Shown here one piece after another: positions 42,936 to 51,994 of a stretch of 64,000 nt of DNA. A program made the translations under genes and the position numbers. The DNA is from Haladaptatus sp. QDMS2. GTDB lineage: Archaea; Halobacteriota; Halobacteria; Halobacteriales; Halococcaceae. The notes below the pieces were generated by a model that saw nothing but the letters and a program-made list of their open reading frames with translations, had not been told where the DNA came from and ran no database searches. Every line of letters starts with the position of its first letter. Within the stretch, counting starts at the first letter, position 1. The DNA lies in NCBI RefSeq assembly GCF_029338295.1, contig NZ_CP119791.1, forward strand, positions 1,922,001 to 1,986,000, read 5' to 3'.

Positions 42936-44120
42936 ATGGGTATGTCGAGACAGGCGGTTGTCGCAGGCGAATTCGGTCAACTTACCGATACCGCCTCGGC
43001 ATTCGCCGCGGAGAACCCGTTGCTCGTCGCTGCCGGTGGCGTTCTTCTCCTCGCACTGCTCGTCTTTGCGGTGCGGGCGGGAACGCCTCAACTGCGTCGG
43101 CATCCGAGTTCGAAGTTCTGCAAGCAATTGGCTCGATACGACGAGGTGACGGTGCTGATGCACCCGAACCCCGACCCGGACGCGATGGCGTGTGCGGCGG
43201 CAGTCGAATTCCTCGCAGAGAGCGTCGGGACGCGGGCAACGCTCCAGTATCCGGGAAAGATTCGCCACCAGGAAAACCGAGCGTTCGAGACGGTACTCGA
43301 CCTCGAACTGGTCCACATCGACACCGCAGGCGACCTCGCCTCCGAGAACGTCGTACTCGTAGACCACAACGTCCCACGGGGGTTCAACGGCGCATCAGGA
43401 ATCGTCCCGTTCGCCGTCATCGACCATCATCCGGGGACTGGAACGGGAACCGCCTTCACCGACTGTCGGACGGCCTACGGGGCGTGTTCGACGATTCTCG
43501 CGGAATACCTCGACGAACAGGGCTACGAACCCGACCGCGAGGACGCGGACGTAGAGAAACCGGTTCCCCGAACGCTCGCCACCGGTCTGTTGTACGGAAT
43601 TCAAGCCGACACGAAACATCTGACCAAGGGCTGTAGTGCGGCGGAGTTTCGCGCCTGCAGCTTCCTGTTCCCGGGCGTGGACGAGGATTCGCTCGACCGC
43701 ATCGCCAACCCGCAGGTCGGAGCCAACGTGCTCAAAATCAAGGCTCGCGCCATCACGGAGTGTGACTTAGACCACCCGCCGTTCGCCGTGAGCGACGTGG
43801 GTAACGTCGATATCGTAGACGCCATTCCGCAGGCCGCAGACGAACTCGTTCGCCTGGAAGGCTTTACGGCCGTCGTCGTGCTGGGGTCGAGCAATGGGAC
43901 CATCCACATCTCGGGGCGCTCCCGGGACGATCGGGTTCACATGGGAAAGACCCTCCAGGAGGTCGTAAACGACATCCCGATGTCGAGTGCGGGCGGCCAC
44001 GCGAGAATGGGCGGCGGACAGGTTTCGGTCGAACACATGGAGGGCATCGGCCCTCGAAAGGGGATGAACCGAGAGGAACTGATCGACCGCCTGTACGACG
44101 GCATGGCCGGCGAACTCTAA
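42936..44120 (+). CDS. Membrane-anchored DHH/DHHA1 phosphoesterase
   Basis: 394 residues (an internal ATG two codons later is equally possible). A short N-terminal region is followed by one membrane helix (about 29-45, LLVAAGGVLLLALLVFAV). The DHH domain has VLMHPNPDPDAMACA, LVDHNVPRG and the eponymous VIDHHPGTG. The DHHA1 end has SSAGGHARMGGGQVSVE. The family hydrolyses nano-RNA or cyclic dinucleotides; a membrane anchor recalls GdpP but no PAS/GGDEF module exists. The substrate is unknown. Confidence 0.87.
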   Translation: MGMSRQAVVAGEFGQLTDTASAFAAENPLLVAAGGVLLLALLVFAVRAGTPQLRRHPSSKFCKQLARYDEVTVLMHPNPDPDAMACAAAVEFLAESVGTRATLQYPGKIRHQENRAFETVLDLELVHIDTAGDLASENVVLVDHNVPRGFNGASGIVPFAVIDHHPGTGTGTAFTDCRTAYGACSTILAEYLDEQGYEPDREDADVEKPVPRTLATGLLYGIQADTKHLTKGCSAAEFRACSFLFPGVDEDSLDRIANPQVGANVLKIKARAITECDLDHPPFAVSDVGNVDIVDAIPQAADELVRLEGFTAVVVLGSSNGTIHISGRSRDDRVHMGKTLQEVVNDIPMSSAGGHARMGGGQVSVEHMEGIGPRKGMNREELIDRLYDGMAGEL

Positions 44121-44156
44121 CTGGGGGCTTTTACCCCTCGCGGCGCTACGACAGGC

Positions 44157-45245
44157 ATGGCTACTGCCGACGGCACCTGGCGCTATCGGAATCGCTACTT
44201 CGAGCGGTTCGGCCGCGCCTATTTCCGGCGTTTTGGCGACCAGACCATCACGAGCATCGGCCTCGGAACGTACCTCGGCGACCCGACCGACACGGTGGAC
44301 GAGTCCTACCACGAAGCCATCGTCACGACGCTCGAATCGGGCTGTAACGTCGTGGACACGGCCATCAACTACCGAAATCAGCGAAGCGAGCGCGTGGTCG
44401 GCGCGGCGCTCGCGGATGCGGACGTAGACCGTGAGGAGATTCTCGTTTCGACGAAAGGCGGGTTCGTCCCGTTCGACGGCGACCGCCCGGAAAATCCGGG
44501 CGAGTACGTGAAATCCGAGTACGTCGATTCCGGCCTCGTCTCGCGGGAGGACCTCGCCCACGGCAGCCACTGCATCTCGCCTGCGTATATCGACGACCAG
44601 GTAGACCGGTCGCTCGAAAATCTCGACCTCGATACCATCGACCTCTACTACGTCCACAACCCCGAGACGCAACTCGACGTGCGCTCCCGGGAGACGGTGT
44701 ACGACGCGCTCGAAGCCACGTTCACGCGACTCGAAGAGCGGGCCGCAGCCGGGGACATCAACCACTACGGTGTGGCGACGTGGGACGCCTTCCGCGTACC
44801 GAAAGACCACGACCACTACCTCTCTATCGTGGAGGTCGTCTCGCGAGCACGGAAGGCTGCGAAAGCCGCCGGCAACACGACCACCCACTTCCGGGCGATT
44901 CAACTGCCGTTCAACGTCGGGATGGCCGACGCCTTCACCCAGGAGAGCCACGACGGCCCGGAAGGAGCACAGAGCGTCCTCTGGTTCGCCAGAGAGGCGG
45001 GGCTCAACGTGTTCACGAGCGCGAGTCTGTTACAGGGGCGACTCGCCCGCGACCTGCCGGACGCCGTCGCCGCCCAACTGCCCGGTGAGACGACCGCTCA
45101 ACAGGCACTCAACTTCGCCCGAAGTGCCCCCGGCGTGACCTGCTCGCTCGTCGGAATGTCCTCGCCGGCCCACGTCGAAGAGAATCTCAAGGCCGGCGAA
45201 GGGGACGCGATGGGTGCCCGGGCGTTCGACGCCATCTTCGAATGA
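44157..45245 (+). CDS. Aldo/keto reductase
   Basis: 362 residues of the AKR TIM barrel. The tetrad is visible: Asp and Tyr in VVDTAINYRNQRSE, Lys in VSTKGG, and His in YYVHNPE. C-terminal NADP-binding residues lie in LVGMSSPAHVEENL. It reduces aldehydes or ketones with NADPH. The substrate is not predictable. It ends directly beside the convergent HVO_0758-type zinc gene. Confidence 0.9.
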   Translation: MATADGTWRYRNRYFERFGRAYFRRFGDQTITSIGLGTYLGDPTDTVDESYHEAIVTTLESGCNVVDTAINYRNQRSERVVGAALADADVDREEILVSTKGGFVPFDGDRPENPGEYVKSEYVDSGLVSREDLAHGSHCISPAYIDDQVDRSLENLDLDTIDLYYVHNPETQLDVRSRETVYDALEATFTRLEERAAAGDINHYGVATWDAFRVPKDHDHYLSIVEVVSRARKAAKAAGNTTTHFRAIQLPFNVGMADAFTQESHDGPEGAQSVLWFAREAGLNVFTSASLLQGRLARDLPDAVAAQLPGETTAQQALNFARSAPGVTCSLVGMSSPAHVEENLKAGEGDAMGARAFDAIFE

Positions 45246-45416
45246 TTAGCGCAGTTCGCGCCACTCCGTACCACAGTCCGGGCAGGCCCGTACCGAGCCG
45301 ATTTCGTCCGGGTCGTTTCGCGTCTTGAGTTTCTTGTTGCACTCCGCGCAGGTGAGCCGTTCGTAGGTGTCCTTGACGATGGTCCCCGACCGAAGGCCCT
45401 TGCGAGTCGATTCCAT
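45246..45416 (-). CDS. HVO_0758-family zinc-finger protein (56 aa)
   Basis: 56 residues. A CAEC pair (C23, C26) and a CPDC pair (C45, C48) form a compact zinc ribbon in the RLTCAECNKKLKTRND and ACPDCGTEWREL segments, matching the haloarchaeal family named after Haloferax HVO_0758. Such small zinc proteins are thought to be regulatory or RNA-related. It is convergent with the aldo/keto reductase with no gap. Confidence 0.88.
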   Translation of the reverse strand: MESTRKGLRSGTIVKDTYERLTCAECNKKLKTRNDPDEIGSVRACPDCGTEWRELR

Positions 45417-45549
45417 ACTGCCGGGCTACGGACGGGGAGCCCAAATATACCGGGGTGGCTGTAGAACCGGTAAACCCACTCACGGGACTGCGCGATACGT
45501 GAGTCAGGAGCACGCAACGGGGCACTTCGGAACCTTTGAGAGGGCGAGG

Positions 45550-46743
45550 GTGAAATCCCAGGACGTGTCACGCCGCCAGTTATTCGGCTCACTCTGTGCG
45601 ATGGTGTTCCTCGTCAATCTCGGACGAGTGCTGTTCGCACCGCTCTTAGAGCCGCTCATCGTGGACTTCGAGACGACCCGCACGACGATGGGTCTGGTGG
45701 CAACCCTCGCCTGGATGGGCAGTGCCCTGCCACGGATTCCGACCGGCTACCTCCTCACCCGGGTCCGCCGGCATCGCGTGGTTCTGCTCACGGGCTTCAT
45801 CCTCACCGCCGCGTCGCTGTTCACCGCGGCCGCGTCCTCCGTCGAAATGCTGATGGTCGGGTCGTTCTCGATGGGCGTCGCGAGCGGGGCGTACTTCATC
45901 GCCGCGAATCCACTCGTGAGCGAACTCTACCCCCAGCGCCTCGGGCGCGCCATCGGCGTCCACGGTATGTCGAGCCAGATGGCCGCCGTCCTCGCTCCGC
46001 TGCTCGTGACCGCGGTGCTCTTCGTCGACGACTGGCGGAGCGTGTTCCAACTCGTCGCCGTCGTCGCCCTCCTCGCGACGGCCGTGCTCTTTCTCGTCGC
46101 CCGTCGAACCGACATCCCGCAGGGTGGAGCCTCCGACCGCAATCTGCTCACGGCGGTGAAAAAGCAGTGGCGCATCATCCTCGCAGGCATCGCCTTCGTC
46201 GGCGTCGCCTCGTTCGTCTGGAACGGCCTGTTCAACTGGTATCCATCCTACCTGACGGTGAAAGGGCTGTCGCCTGAAACCTCCCGAACTATGCTCTCGG
46301 TCGTCTTCGCCGCGGGCGTCCCCGCCTTCCTCGTCGGTGGCCGGTTCGCAGACCGCTTCGACACGGTGCGCCTGCAACTCGCCATCGTCGGCGCGTTCGC
46401 ACTGAGCCTCGTGGCTCTGACGTTCGCCGCCGGATTAATACAGATAATCGTCGTGAGCACAATCATCGGCTTCGTCATCCACAGCATGTTTCCGACCGTC
46501 GATACCTTCCTGCTGTCGTCGCTGCCCGACCAGCACCGCGCGAGCGCCTACTCGGTGTACAGCGGGACGATGATGCCGATGCAGGCGACCGGCTCGTACG
46601 TCGTCGGCGGCCTCACCGACGTGGGATACAGTTACGGAACGATTTACCAGTTCTTCGCGGTCTGCCTCGTCGGCGTGATGGTCGTCCTGTTCGTGCTGAA
46701 CCGCGCCGGACGCATCCCGCGGCGCGGCCGAACCGACGCCTGA
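45550..46743 (+). CDS. Major facilitator superfamily transporter
   Basis: 397 residues from a probable GTG, with twelve membrane helices. The loop after helix 2 has a degenerate MFS motif (LPRIPTGYLLTRVRRHRV), and a second such loop is GGRFADRFDTVRLQL. GTGs at 45499 or 45565 are alternative starts. The opening SRRQLFGSLCAMVFLVNLGRVLFAPLLEP is the conserved part. It exports or imports an unknown solute. It lies just before the GpgS-like glycosyltransferase, but no substrate link is evident. Confidence 0.85.
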   Translation: MKSQDVSRRQLFGSLCAMVFLVNLGRVLFAPLLEPLIVDFETTRTTMGLVATLAWMGSALPRIPTGYLLTRVRRHRVVLLTGFILTAASLFTAAASSVEMLMVGSFSMGVASGAYFIAANPLVSELYPQRLGRAIGVHGMSSQMAAVLAPLLVTAVLFVDDWRSVFQLVAVVALLATAVLFLVARRTDIPQGGASDRNLLTAVKKQWRIILAGIAFVGVASFVWNGLFNWYPSYLTVKGLSPETSRTMLSVVFAAGVPAFLVGGRFADRFDTVRLQLAIVGAFALSLVALTFAAGLIQIIVVSTIIGFVIHSMFPTVDTFLLSSLPDQHRASAYSVYSGTMMPMQATGSYVVGGLTDVGYSYGTIYQFFAVCLVGVMVVLFVLNRAGRIPRRGRTDA

Positions 46744-46783
46744 ATGCGGCTGCTTTTTGCGACCCAGAACCTATCAGTCGCCG

Positions 46784-47884
46784 ATGGAGTACGTCCAGGA
46801 GCGCGTGACGACGCTGCACGACCTGACCGGGCACGTCCCCGACGCGCCGACAGACCGGGCCGCCGTCGTCGTTCCGATGACCGAGCGCGAATACGCGGGA
46901 CTGGCCGCAGAACGGGTACTCTCGACGCTAGAGCGCGTCGGCCCCGCCCGCGTGGTGGTCCCGCTCCGGGCGAGTGCGGACCGCGTTGGCGACTTCTGTG
47001 ACTGGTTCGACGCCTTCGAATTGGACGTGGACCTACTCTGGTGTACCGGACCGGGACTGGGAGACCGCCTCGCGGAGGCGGGGCTCTCCGGACCGATGGG
47101 AAAGGGTCGGGACGTGTGGCTCGCCCTCGGCATCGCCGCCCAGGAGGAGTACGTCGTCGTCCACGATGCGGACGCGAAGACCTACGCCGCGAGCCACGTT
47201 CCACGGCTTCTCGCACCGCTCGCGGGCGAGTACGAGTTCACGAAGGGCTACTACGCCCGCGTCGAGAACAACCAGCTCTACGGTCGCCTCGCCCGCCTGT
47301 TCGTCGCGCCCCTGCTTCGGGCGCTCGCCGCCGAACACGACGCCCCGATTCTCGATTACCTGACGGCGTTTCGCTACCCGCTCGCCGGAGAATTCGCAGC
47401 CACCTCGAAACTCGCCCGTCACCTCCGTCCTCAGCGCCAGTGGGGGCTCGAACTCTCGACGCTTGGCGACGCTTTCGGTGCAGTCGGCTTTACTGGCTCT
47501 GCGCAGGTCGATTTGGGGAAACACGAACACGACCACCGCGCCGTCTCCGGTCCGACTGGCCTCTCCGACATGAGCGAAGGAGTCGGCCAGGCGCTCTTTC
47601 AGGTGCTCGCAGACTTCGACGTAAAACCGGATTACGACGCACTGCCGGGGCAGTACCGCGAGACTGCGCTCCAGTTCGTCCGTCAGTACGCCGCCGACGC
47701 CGCGTTCAACGGGCTCGACTACGACCGCGAAGCCGAACGCCGGCAGGTGGGCGTGTACCAGCAGGCAATCGAACCACTGACCGATGACATGCGCCTGCCG
47801 TCGTGGGACGAGAGTTCCCTCGCGCCCGACGAGGTGTGGCACGCCTCGCGAACCGACCTCGAAGCCGCGATGGATGACCATTAA
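46784..47884 (+). CDS. GpgS/MpgS-like glycosyltransferase
   Basis: 366 residues of a GT-A fold related to glucosyl-3-phosphoglycerate and mannosyl-3-phosphoglycerate synthases. The metal motif is D-A-D in VVVHDADAKTY. Conserved PMGKGRDVWLALGIA and the LTAFRYPLAGEFA region follow. Such enzymes begin synthesis of glucosylglycerate-type solutes or related glycans. No phosphatase partner is adjacent, so the product is uncertain. It lies 40 bases after the MFS gene. Confidence 0.83.
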   Translation: MEYVQERVTTLHDLTGHVPDAPTDRAAVVVPMTEREYAGLAAERVLSTLERVGPARVVVPLRASADRVGDFCDWFDAFELDVDLLWCTGPGLGDRLAEAGLSGPMGKGRDVWLALGIAAQEEYVVVHDADAKTYAASHVPRLLAPLAGEYEFTKGYYARVENNQLYGRLARLFVAPLLRALAAEHDAPILDYLTAFRYPLAGEFAATSKLARHLRPQRQWGLELSTLGDAFGAVGFTGSAQVDLGKHEHDHRAVSGPTGLSDMSEGVGQALFQVLADFDVKPDYDALPGQYRETALQFVRQYAADAAFNGLDYDREAERRQVGVYQQAIEPLTDDMRLPSWDESSLAPDEVWHASRTDLEAAMDDH

Positions 47885-47910
47885 GCCGGGGTGGCCAGAA
47901 TGTGGTGACG

Positions 47911-48372
47911 ATGGACCTGAGACACGACGAACTCGCGGGGGTCGTAGACCTCTTTACCGCACTCACCCGTGAGGAACTCACCACTGCGCTCGCCGAACTT
48001 GCCTACCGACAGGGCACGGAGGACGCGGTGTTTACGGACCAAATCGACGCCGCCGTCGAACGCTACTTTCTGGTCGAATTCGAGCGCGACGGAACGGCCT
48101 ACCTCACACCCGGCCCGGTCGCGTTCCCCGAGCTGCCCGACGGCGGCGAGGACCTCCCGCACATTCTCGATGTAGAATTGCGAGAGATAGACCGGAGCGC
48201 GATTGCCACGCCCGTCGAGGCACGATTTCGTCGGGACGCCGCGGCCGCCGTCAACGCGGGCGACGACGAGCGCATCCTCCACCTGCTCGACGTGAGCTAC
48301 GACCTGGAAGCGTGGGGACCGGTCGACTTGGACGCCGCCCGCGACCTGCTCGACGAGGCCCGGGCGAATTAA
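47911..48372 (+). CDS. DUF7109-like haloarchaeal protein
   Basis: 153 residues, acidic and helical at both ends, with a central beta strand set (YFLVEFERDGTAYLTPGPVAFPELP). It fits the haloarchaeal DUF7109 family in my recollection. No catalytic residues stand out. It is 26 bases after the glycosyltransferase and 25 bases before the Nudix gene, in the same direction, so they may share a transcript. Confidence 0.75.
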   Translation: MDLRHDELAGVVDLFTALTREELTTALAELAYRQGTEDAVFTDQIDAAVERYFLVEFERDGTAYLTPGPVAFPELPDGGEDLPHILDVELREIDRSAIATPVEARFRRDAAAAVNAGDDERILHLLDVSYDLEAWGPVDLDAARDLLDEARAN

Positions 48373-48397
48373 GCCGCTCCGTCGCATGACTTCGCAT

Positions 48398-48997
48398 ATG
48401 AATCTCGACCGGGTGGCGCGCTACTCGCCCTCCGAAGTCACGGACGAGGAGCGCGAAGCGGGCGTCCTCGTGCCCATTCTCACCCGTGACGGGGAGCCAC
48501 AGCTTCTCTTTACGAAGCGCGCAGACCACCTCGGCGAACACCCCGGGCAGATGTCGTTTCCCGGCGGCGGGCGCGAGCCCGCGGACGCGGACCTCGAAGC
48601 AACTGCCCTCCGAGAGGCAAACGAGGAGATCGGCTTGGACCCCCGCACCGCAGAAATTGTGGGCCGGCTGGACGACATCAGGACGATTACGAGCTACGCG
48701 GTGCGCCCGTTCGTCGCCACCGTCCCCGACGCCCAGTACACTCCCGACGAGCGCGAGGTGGCCGAAATCGTCGTCCTCAGCCTCGAGGACCTGACCGACC
48801 TCGCGAACTACGAGTCAGAGCGCCGGATGCACCCCCACTACGGCGACATCCGACTGCACTTTTTCCACGTCGATGGCTACACTGTCTGGGGCGCGACGGG
48901 GCGCATCCTGGTGAACTTCCTCGAAGTCGCGACGGATTGGGAGATGCCACGGAAAGTTGATAGGGTGGTTGATCCAGACGCGGACTTGCCCACTTGA
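48398..48997 (+). CDS. Nudix hydrolase (CoA pyrophosphatase type)
   Basis: 199 residues (an ATG four codons upstream is possible). The Nudix box GGGREPADADLEATALREANEEIGL is complete, and the preceding LLFTKRADHLGEHPGQMSFPGG is the UPF0035/CoA-pyrophosphatase signature (PROSITE-type CoA Nudix). It should cleave CoA or a related ADP derivative. It closes a run of co-directional genes from 45.5 kb. Confidence 0.9.
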   Translation: MNLDRVARYSPSEVTDEEREAGVLVPILTRDGEPQLLFTKRADHLGEHPGQMSFPGGGREPADADLEATALREANEEIGLDPRTAEIVGRLDDIRTITSYAVRPFVATVPDAQYTPDEREVAEIVVLSLEDLTDLANYESERRMHPHYGDIRLHFFHVDGYTVWGATGRILVNFLEVATDWEMPRKVDRVVDPDADLPT

Positions 48998-49058
48998 GCG
49001 GTTTATCGCGAAAGAGCGAATCAGCGTCTGTCTGATGCGGACCTTCCCACCTGAGTCC

Positions 49059-49868
49059 TCACGGCGCACGAGGAACTGACTCCGACTCTCGAACGAACGT
49101 GAGCACAGCATCCACGAATTCGTCCGGAGCCGAATTTATCGCGACGTGGCCGTGACCCTCGAACGTGACGATTCGGCTGTTCGGCAGCGTTTCTGCGAGT
49201 GTAGCCGTGGCTTCCCGGAGGAACGGGGCACTCTCGCTGCCGGTCAACAGCAGCGTCGGCATCGTGAGCGCGGCGAGTCGGTCGGCGTCGAATTCGTACG
49301 CGTCTGGGGCCGCCTCCTCTCTCGCGATTGTGTGTGCGGCGGCAACGCGGTCCGGCCAGTTCGGAGCCCTGCGAAGCACGTCAACCTCCGCTGGTGGCAT
49401 CCCGGCGACGTCCTCGAAGAAGCGGACCAGTGCTTGCTCGTTCTGATTGCGGTCTACAAGTGCTTGTATCGCTTCGAGCGTCTCGTGCGACGAGATGACC
49501 TGGCCCGTCGGTGAGAACGGCGGTTCGTACAGGACGAGTTTGCTGACGTTCTCGGTGTGCAGCGCGGCCTCCAGCGAGCAGAGTGCGCCGTACGAATGGC
49601 CGAGCAAGACCACTGGTTCCCCGATCGAGTCGACGACGGCGACCACGTCTTCTACCTCTCGCTCTAAACTATACTCGGGTGCGTCACCGCTCTCGCCGCG
49701 ACCTCGGCGGTCGATGGCGTAGAGCGTGAAGTGTTCTTCGAGCGCCGAGCGGATTGGTTCCCACCGGGTATGGTCAGCCGTCGTCCCGTGAACGAGGACC
49801 ATCGGTGGCCCGTGGCCCGTCTTTTCGTACGCAATCTCGATTCCATCTGCCGAACGAACTGTTTTCAT
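49059..49868 (-). CDS. Alpha/beta hydrolase
   Basis: 269 residues. The fold is standard: VLVHGTTADHTRW near the oxyanion hole, nucleophile S92 in GHSYGAL, and C-terminal His in EGHGHVAI, with an acid in between. It is an esterase or C-C hydrolase; the substrate is unknown. The ATG at 49868 (MKTVRSADGIEIAYEKTG) is the typical family opening. It is divergent from the DUF7388-like gene across 199 bases. Confidence 0.9.
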   Translation of the reverse strand: MKTVRSADGIEIAYEKTGHGPPMVLVHGTTADHTRWEPIRSALEEHFTLYAIDRRGRGESGDAPEYSLEREVEDVVAVVDSIGEPVVLLGHSYGALCSLEAALHTENVSKLVLYEPPFSPTGQVISSHETLEAIQALVDRNQNEQALVRFFEDVAGMPPAEVDVLRRAPNWPDRVAAAHTIAREEAAPDAYEFDADRLAALTMPTLLLTGSESAPFLREATATLAETLPNSRIVTFEGHGHVAINSAPDEFVDAVLTFVRESESVPRAP

Positions 49869-49982
49869 CTGCCTCCCCTCACGAGACTAGACGAGCGCGA
49901 CAGTGCTCTCTGTTTCGCCCGCATTCGAGACAGTCAGCTGGCCGTGACAGGCAATTTCGCCACGAGCGATAACCTTTTGCCG

Positions 49983-50045
49983 GGAACGGCGATAGAAGGT
50001 GTATGGTCGCACAGACGATGGATCGAGTTCCGGAGCGGCGATAGA
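49983..50045 (+). repeat. Direct repeat pair before the DUF7388-like gene
   Basis: GGAACGGCGATAGA (49983-49996) and GGAGCGGCGATAGA (50032-50045) differ at one of 14 bases, with 49 bases between starts. They lie in the 199-base divergent gap, the second 23 bases before the start codon. Either a duplicated regulatory site or chance in a short gap. Confidence 0.35.
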
Positions 50046-50067
50046 CTATTTTCCATGAGAGGTGGCT

Positions 50068-50850
50068 ATGCTAACTGGTGAGACACGTCTCTCTGAGACG
50101 GGTTTGGACGCGGTCGCGCTCAAACCCGCGGAGTGTGACGTGCGCAGAGCGGACGCCCTCTCCGTGGGCGTCGTCACGATAGACTACGAGGGCCGCGAGC
50201 ACCTCCCCGACGTCGACGTACTCGCCGAACTCGCCCGGACGAAGGAGGTCAGACTGACCACGCCCGTTCGCGCAGACGGTTTCGACCCCCTCGGCGACGA
50301 CTCGCGCTACGACGAGATTCCAGATGGAATCAAGCAGGTGCTCGTCGCCGGCCACTCGGCGTACCTCACAGCGGAGGAGCGAAAACGTCCCATAGCGCCC
50401 CGGTTGGCCGCCGCCCTCGAACGTGCGCCCGACTCGTGGGTCGGCACGGAAGGCGTAGAGCGAATCGCGCTCGCCACCGGCGGGACGCAGTTCGACCTGC
50501 TCTCGCGGACGACCCGACGAGACGTGCGGGCGCTTCGGGCCGCCGGCTACGACGGCGAACTCGCCGTCTACGCACCCACGGTGCTCACCGACGACGAGGA
50601 CGAGATTCTGGATGCAGTTGGAGCCTACGCCGCGCGCAGACGGCCCGTCGCCCGGGCGCTGCCCGACGGCGCGGCCACCGACTCGTCGGCCACCGGTCGC
50701 GCTCGGAAGGTGTTGCTCGCGGCGAGTCGCGACTACGCGCTCGTCGGCACGCCCAGCGCGGTCGCAGAACAAATCGAAGCGCTCCGCGCGGTCGGCGTCG
50801 ATACCGTCGTCGGCTACCCCGCCCGGGGCATCGACGAGTTTCTGCGCTGA
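50068..50850 (+). CDS. DUF7388-like protein (luciferase-like C-terminus)
   Basis: 260 residues. The C-terminal ALVGTPSAVAEQIEALRAVGVDTVVGYPARGIDEF resembles the end of bacterial-luciferase-like flavin enzymes, but the N-terminal part (TIDYEGREHLPD, VRLTTPVRADGFDPLGDD) does not show a full luciferase barrel. It may be the haloarchaeal family called DUF7388, unproven. The ATG at 50068 is used. It lies 31 bases before the FAD oxidoreductase and may be coexpressed with it. Confidence 0.75.
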   Translation: MLTGETRLSETGLDAVALKPAECDVRRADALSVGVVTIDYEGREHLPDVDVLAELARTKEVRLTTPVRADGFDPLGDDSRYDEIPDGIKQVLVAGHSAYLTAEERKRPIAPRLAAALERAPDSWVGTEGVERIALATGGTQFDLLSRTTRRDVRALRAAGYDGELAVYAPTVLTDDEDEILDAVGAYAARRRPVARALPDGAATDSSATGRARKVLLAASRDYALVGTPSAVAEQIEALRAVGVDTVVGYPARGIDEFLR

Positions 50851-50881
50851 GAGTTAAGCCCCCGGCCGACGAGGGTTCCGT

Positions 50882-51994
50882 ATGACGTTTCGAGTGGCCG
50901 TCGCCGGCGGCGGCGCAGTTGGCGTGACCACCGCCCACGACCTCGCGGTGCGCGACGCGGACGTGACGCTTTTCGAACGCGACGAACTGGCGAGCGGGTC
51001 GAGCGGCCGCGCCGCTGGCGTGTGTTACTCGCACTTTCCGAACCCGGTTGACGCGCGGATTGCTCGACGGTCGCTCTCCCGATTCCGGGAGTTCGCCGCT
51101 GCGCGCGAGGACTTCGAATTCACGTCCTGTCCGTACGTCTGGTTCGCTCACGAGTCAGACGAGGAGCGGTGCGACCGGCTCGGCGAACAGGTCGAGCGGA
51201 TGAACGCAACCGGCGGCGACGTCTCCCGCGTGACGCCTGCGGAACTAGAAGCCGACTTCCCGGCGTTACGGGCCGCGGACATCGGGGCGGCCGCCCGTGC
51301 CGACGACGCCGGCTATACGGAACCCGCCACCTACGTCCGGGCGATGGGCGAGGCGGCCCGTGAAGCCGGCGTCACCATCGAGGAGAACGCGCCGGTTCGT
51401 CTCGACGACGATGGGAATCTGGAGACACCCCGGGACGCAGGTGCGTTCGACGCCGTGGTTCTCACGACGGGTGTCCAGACGCAGAAGTTACTCGCAGATG
51501 CAGGCATCCAGATTGCGATGAAGCCGTACCGGGTGCAGGCGCTCACTACCGAAAAGGCGGCAGCGAGCGACGAGATTCCGATGACCTATGACGCGACTGA
51601 GGGGTTCTACTTTCGCCCGCGGAAAGGCGGCCTGCTCGTCGGGGACGGGACCGAACTGTTCGAGCGCGATCCGGACGACTACCCCGAGGATGCAGACGAC
51701 GAGTTCGTGGAGACGAACCGGCAACGAGTGGCCCGACGCGTCGCGTTCGAACCGAGAGTTTCCCGAGCGTGGGCGGGGATGTGTGGGGCGACGCCGGACT
51801 ACGACCCACTGGTCGGGGAAGTAAGAGACGACTTGTTCGTCGCCTGTGGCTTCCAGGGCCACGGCTTCATGCGCTCGCCAGGCATCGGAGAACTGCTCGC
51901 AAAACAGGTGCTCGGGGAAACCGACTTCGACGCGTTCGACCCGACACGATTTCGGGGCGACGAGGAGTTCGAAATCGTCGAAGGACTCAGCTGA
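50882..51994 (+). CDS. FAD-dependent oxidoreductase (D-amino-acid oxidase family)
   Basis: 370 residues of the DAO/GlyOx fold. The dinucleotide motif is VAVAGGGAVGVTTAHDLAVRD with the acidic end, then GSSGRAAGVCYS, and near the C-terminus GMCGATPDYDPLVGEV and GFQGHGFMRSPGIGELLA. It oxidises an amine such as glycine, sarcosine or a D-amino acid; the exact substrate is unknown. It is adjacent to the convergent Hsp20 gene with no gap. Confidence 0.9.
   Translation: MTFRVAVAGGGAVGVTTAHDLAVRDADVTLFERDELASGSSGRAAGVCYSHFPNPVDARIARRSLSRFREFAAAREDFEFTSCPYVWFAHESDEERCDRLGEQVERMNATGGDVSRVTPAELEADFPALRAADIGAAARADDAGYTEPATYVRAMGEAAREAGVTIEENAPVRLDDDGNLETPRDAGAFDAVVLTTGVQTQKLLADAGIQIAMKPYRVQALTTEKAAASDEIPMTYDATEGFYFRPRKGGLLVGDGTELFERDPDDYPEDADDEFVETNRQRVARRVAFEPRVSRAWAGMCGATPDYDPLVGEVRDDLFVACGFQGHGFMRSPGIGELLAKQVLGETDFDAFDPTRFRGDEEFEIVEGLS

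Noticed and set aside
43767-44951. Minus-strand frame of about 394 codons opposite the aldo/keto reductase
   Set aside because: Antisense shadow; no domain found while the plus-strand gene has its full catalytic tetrad.
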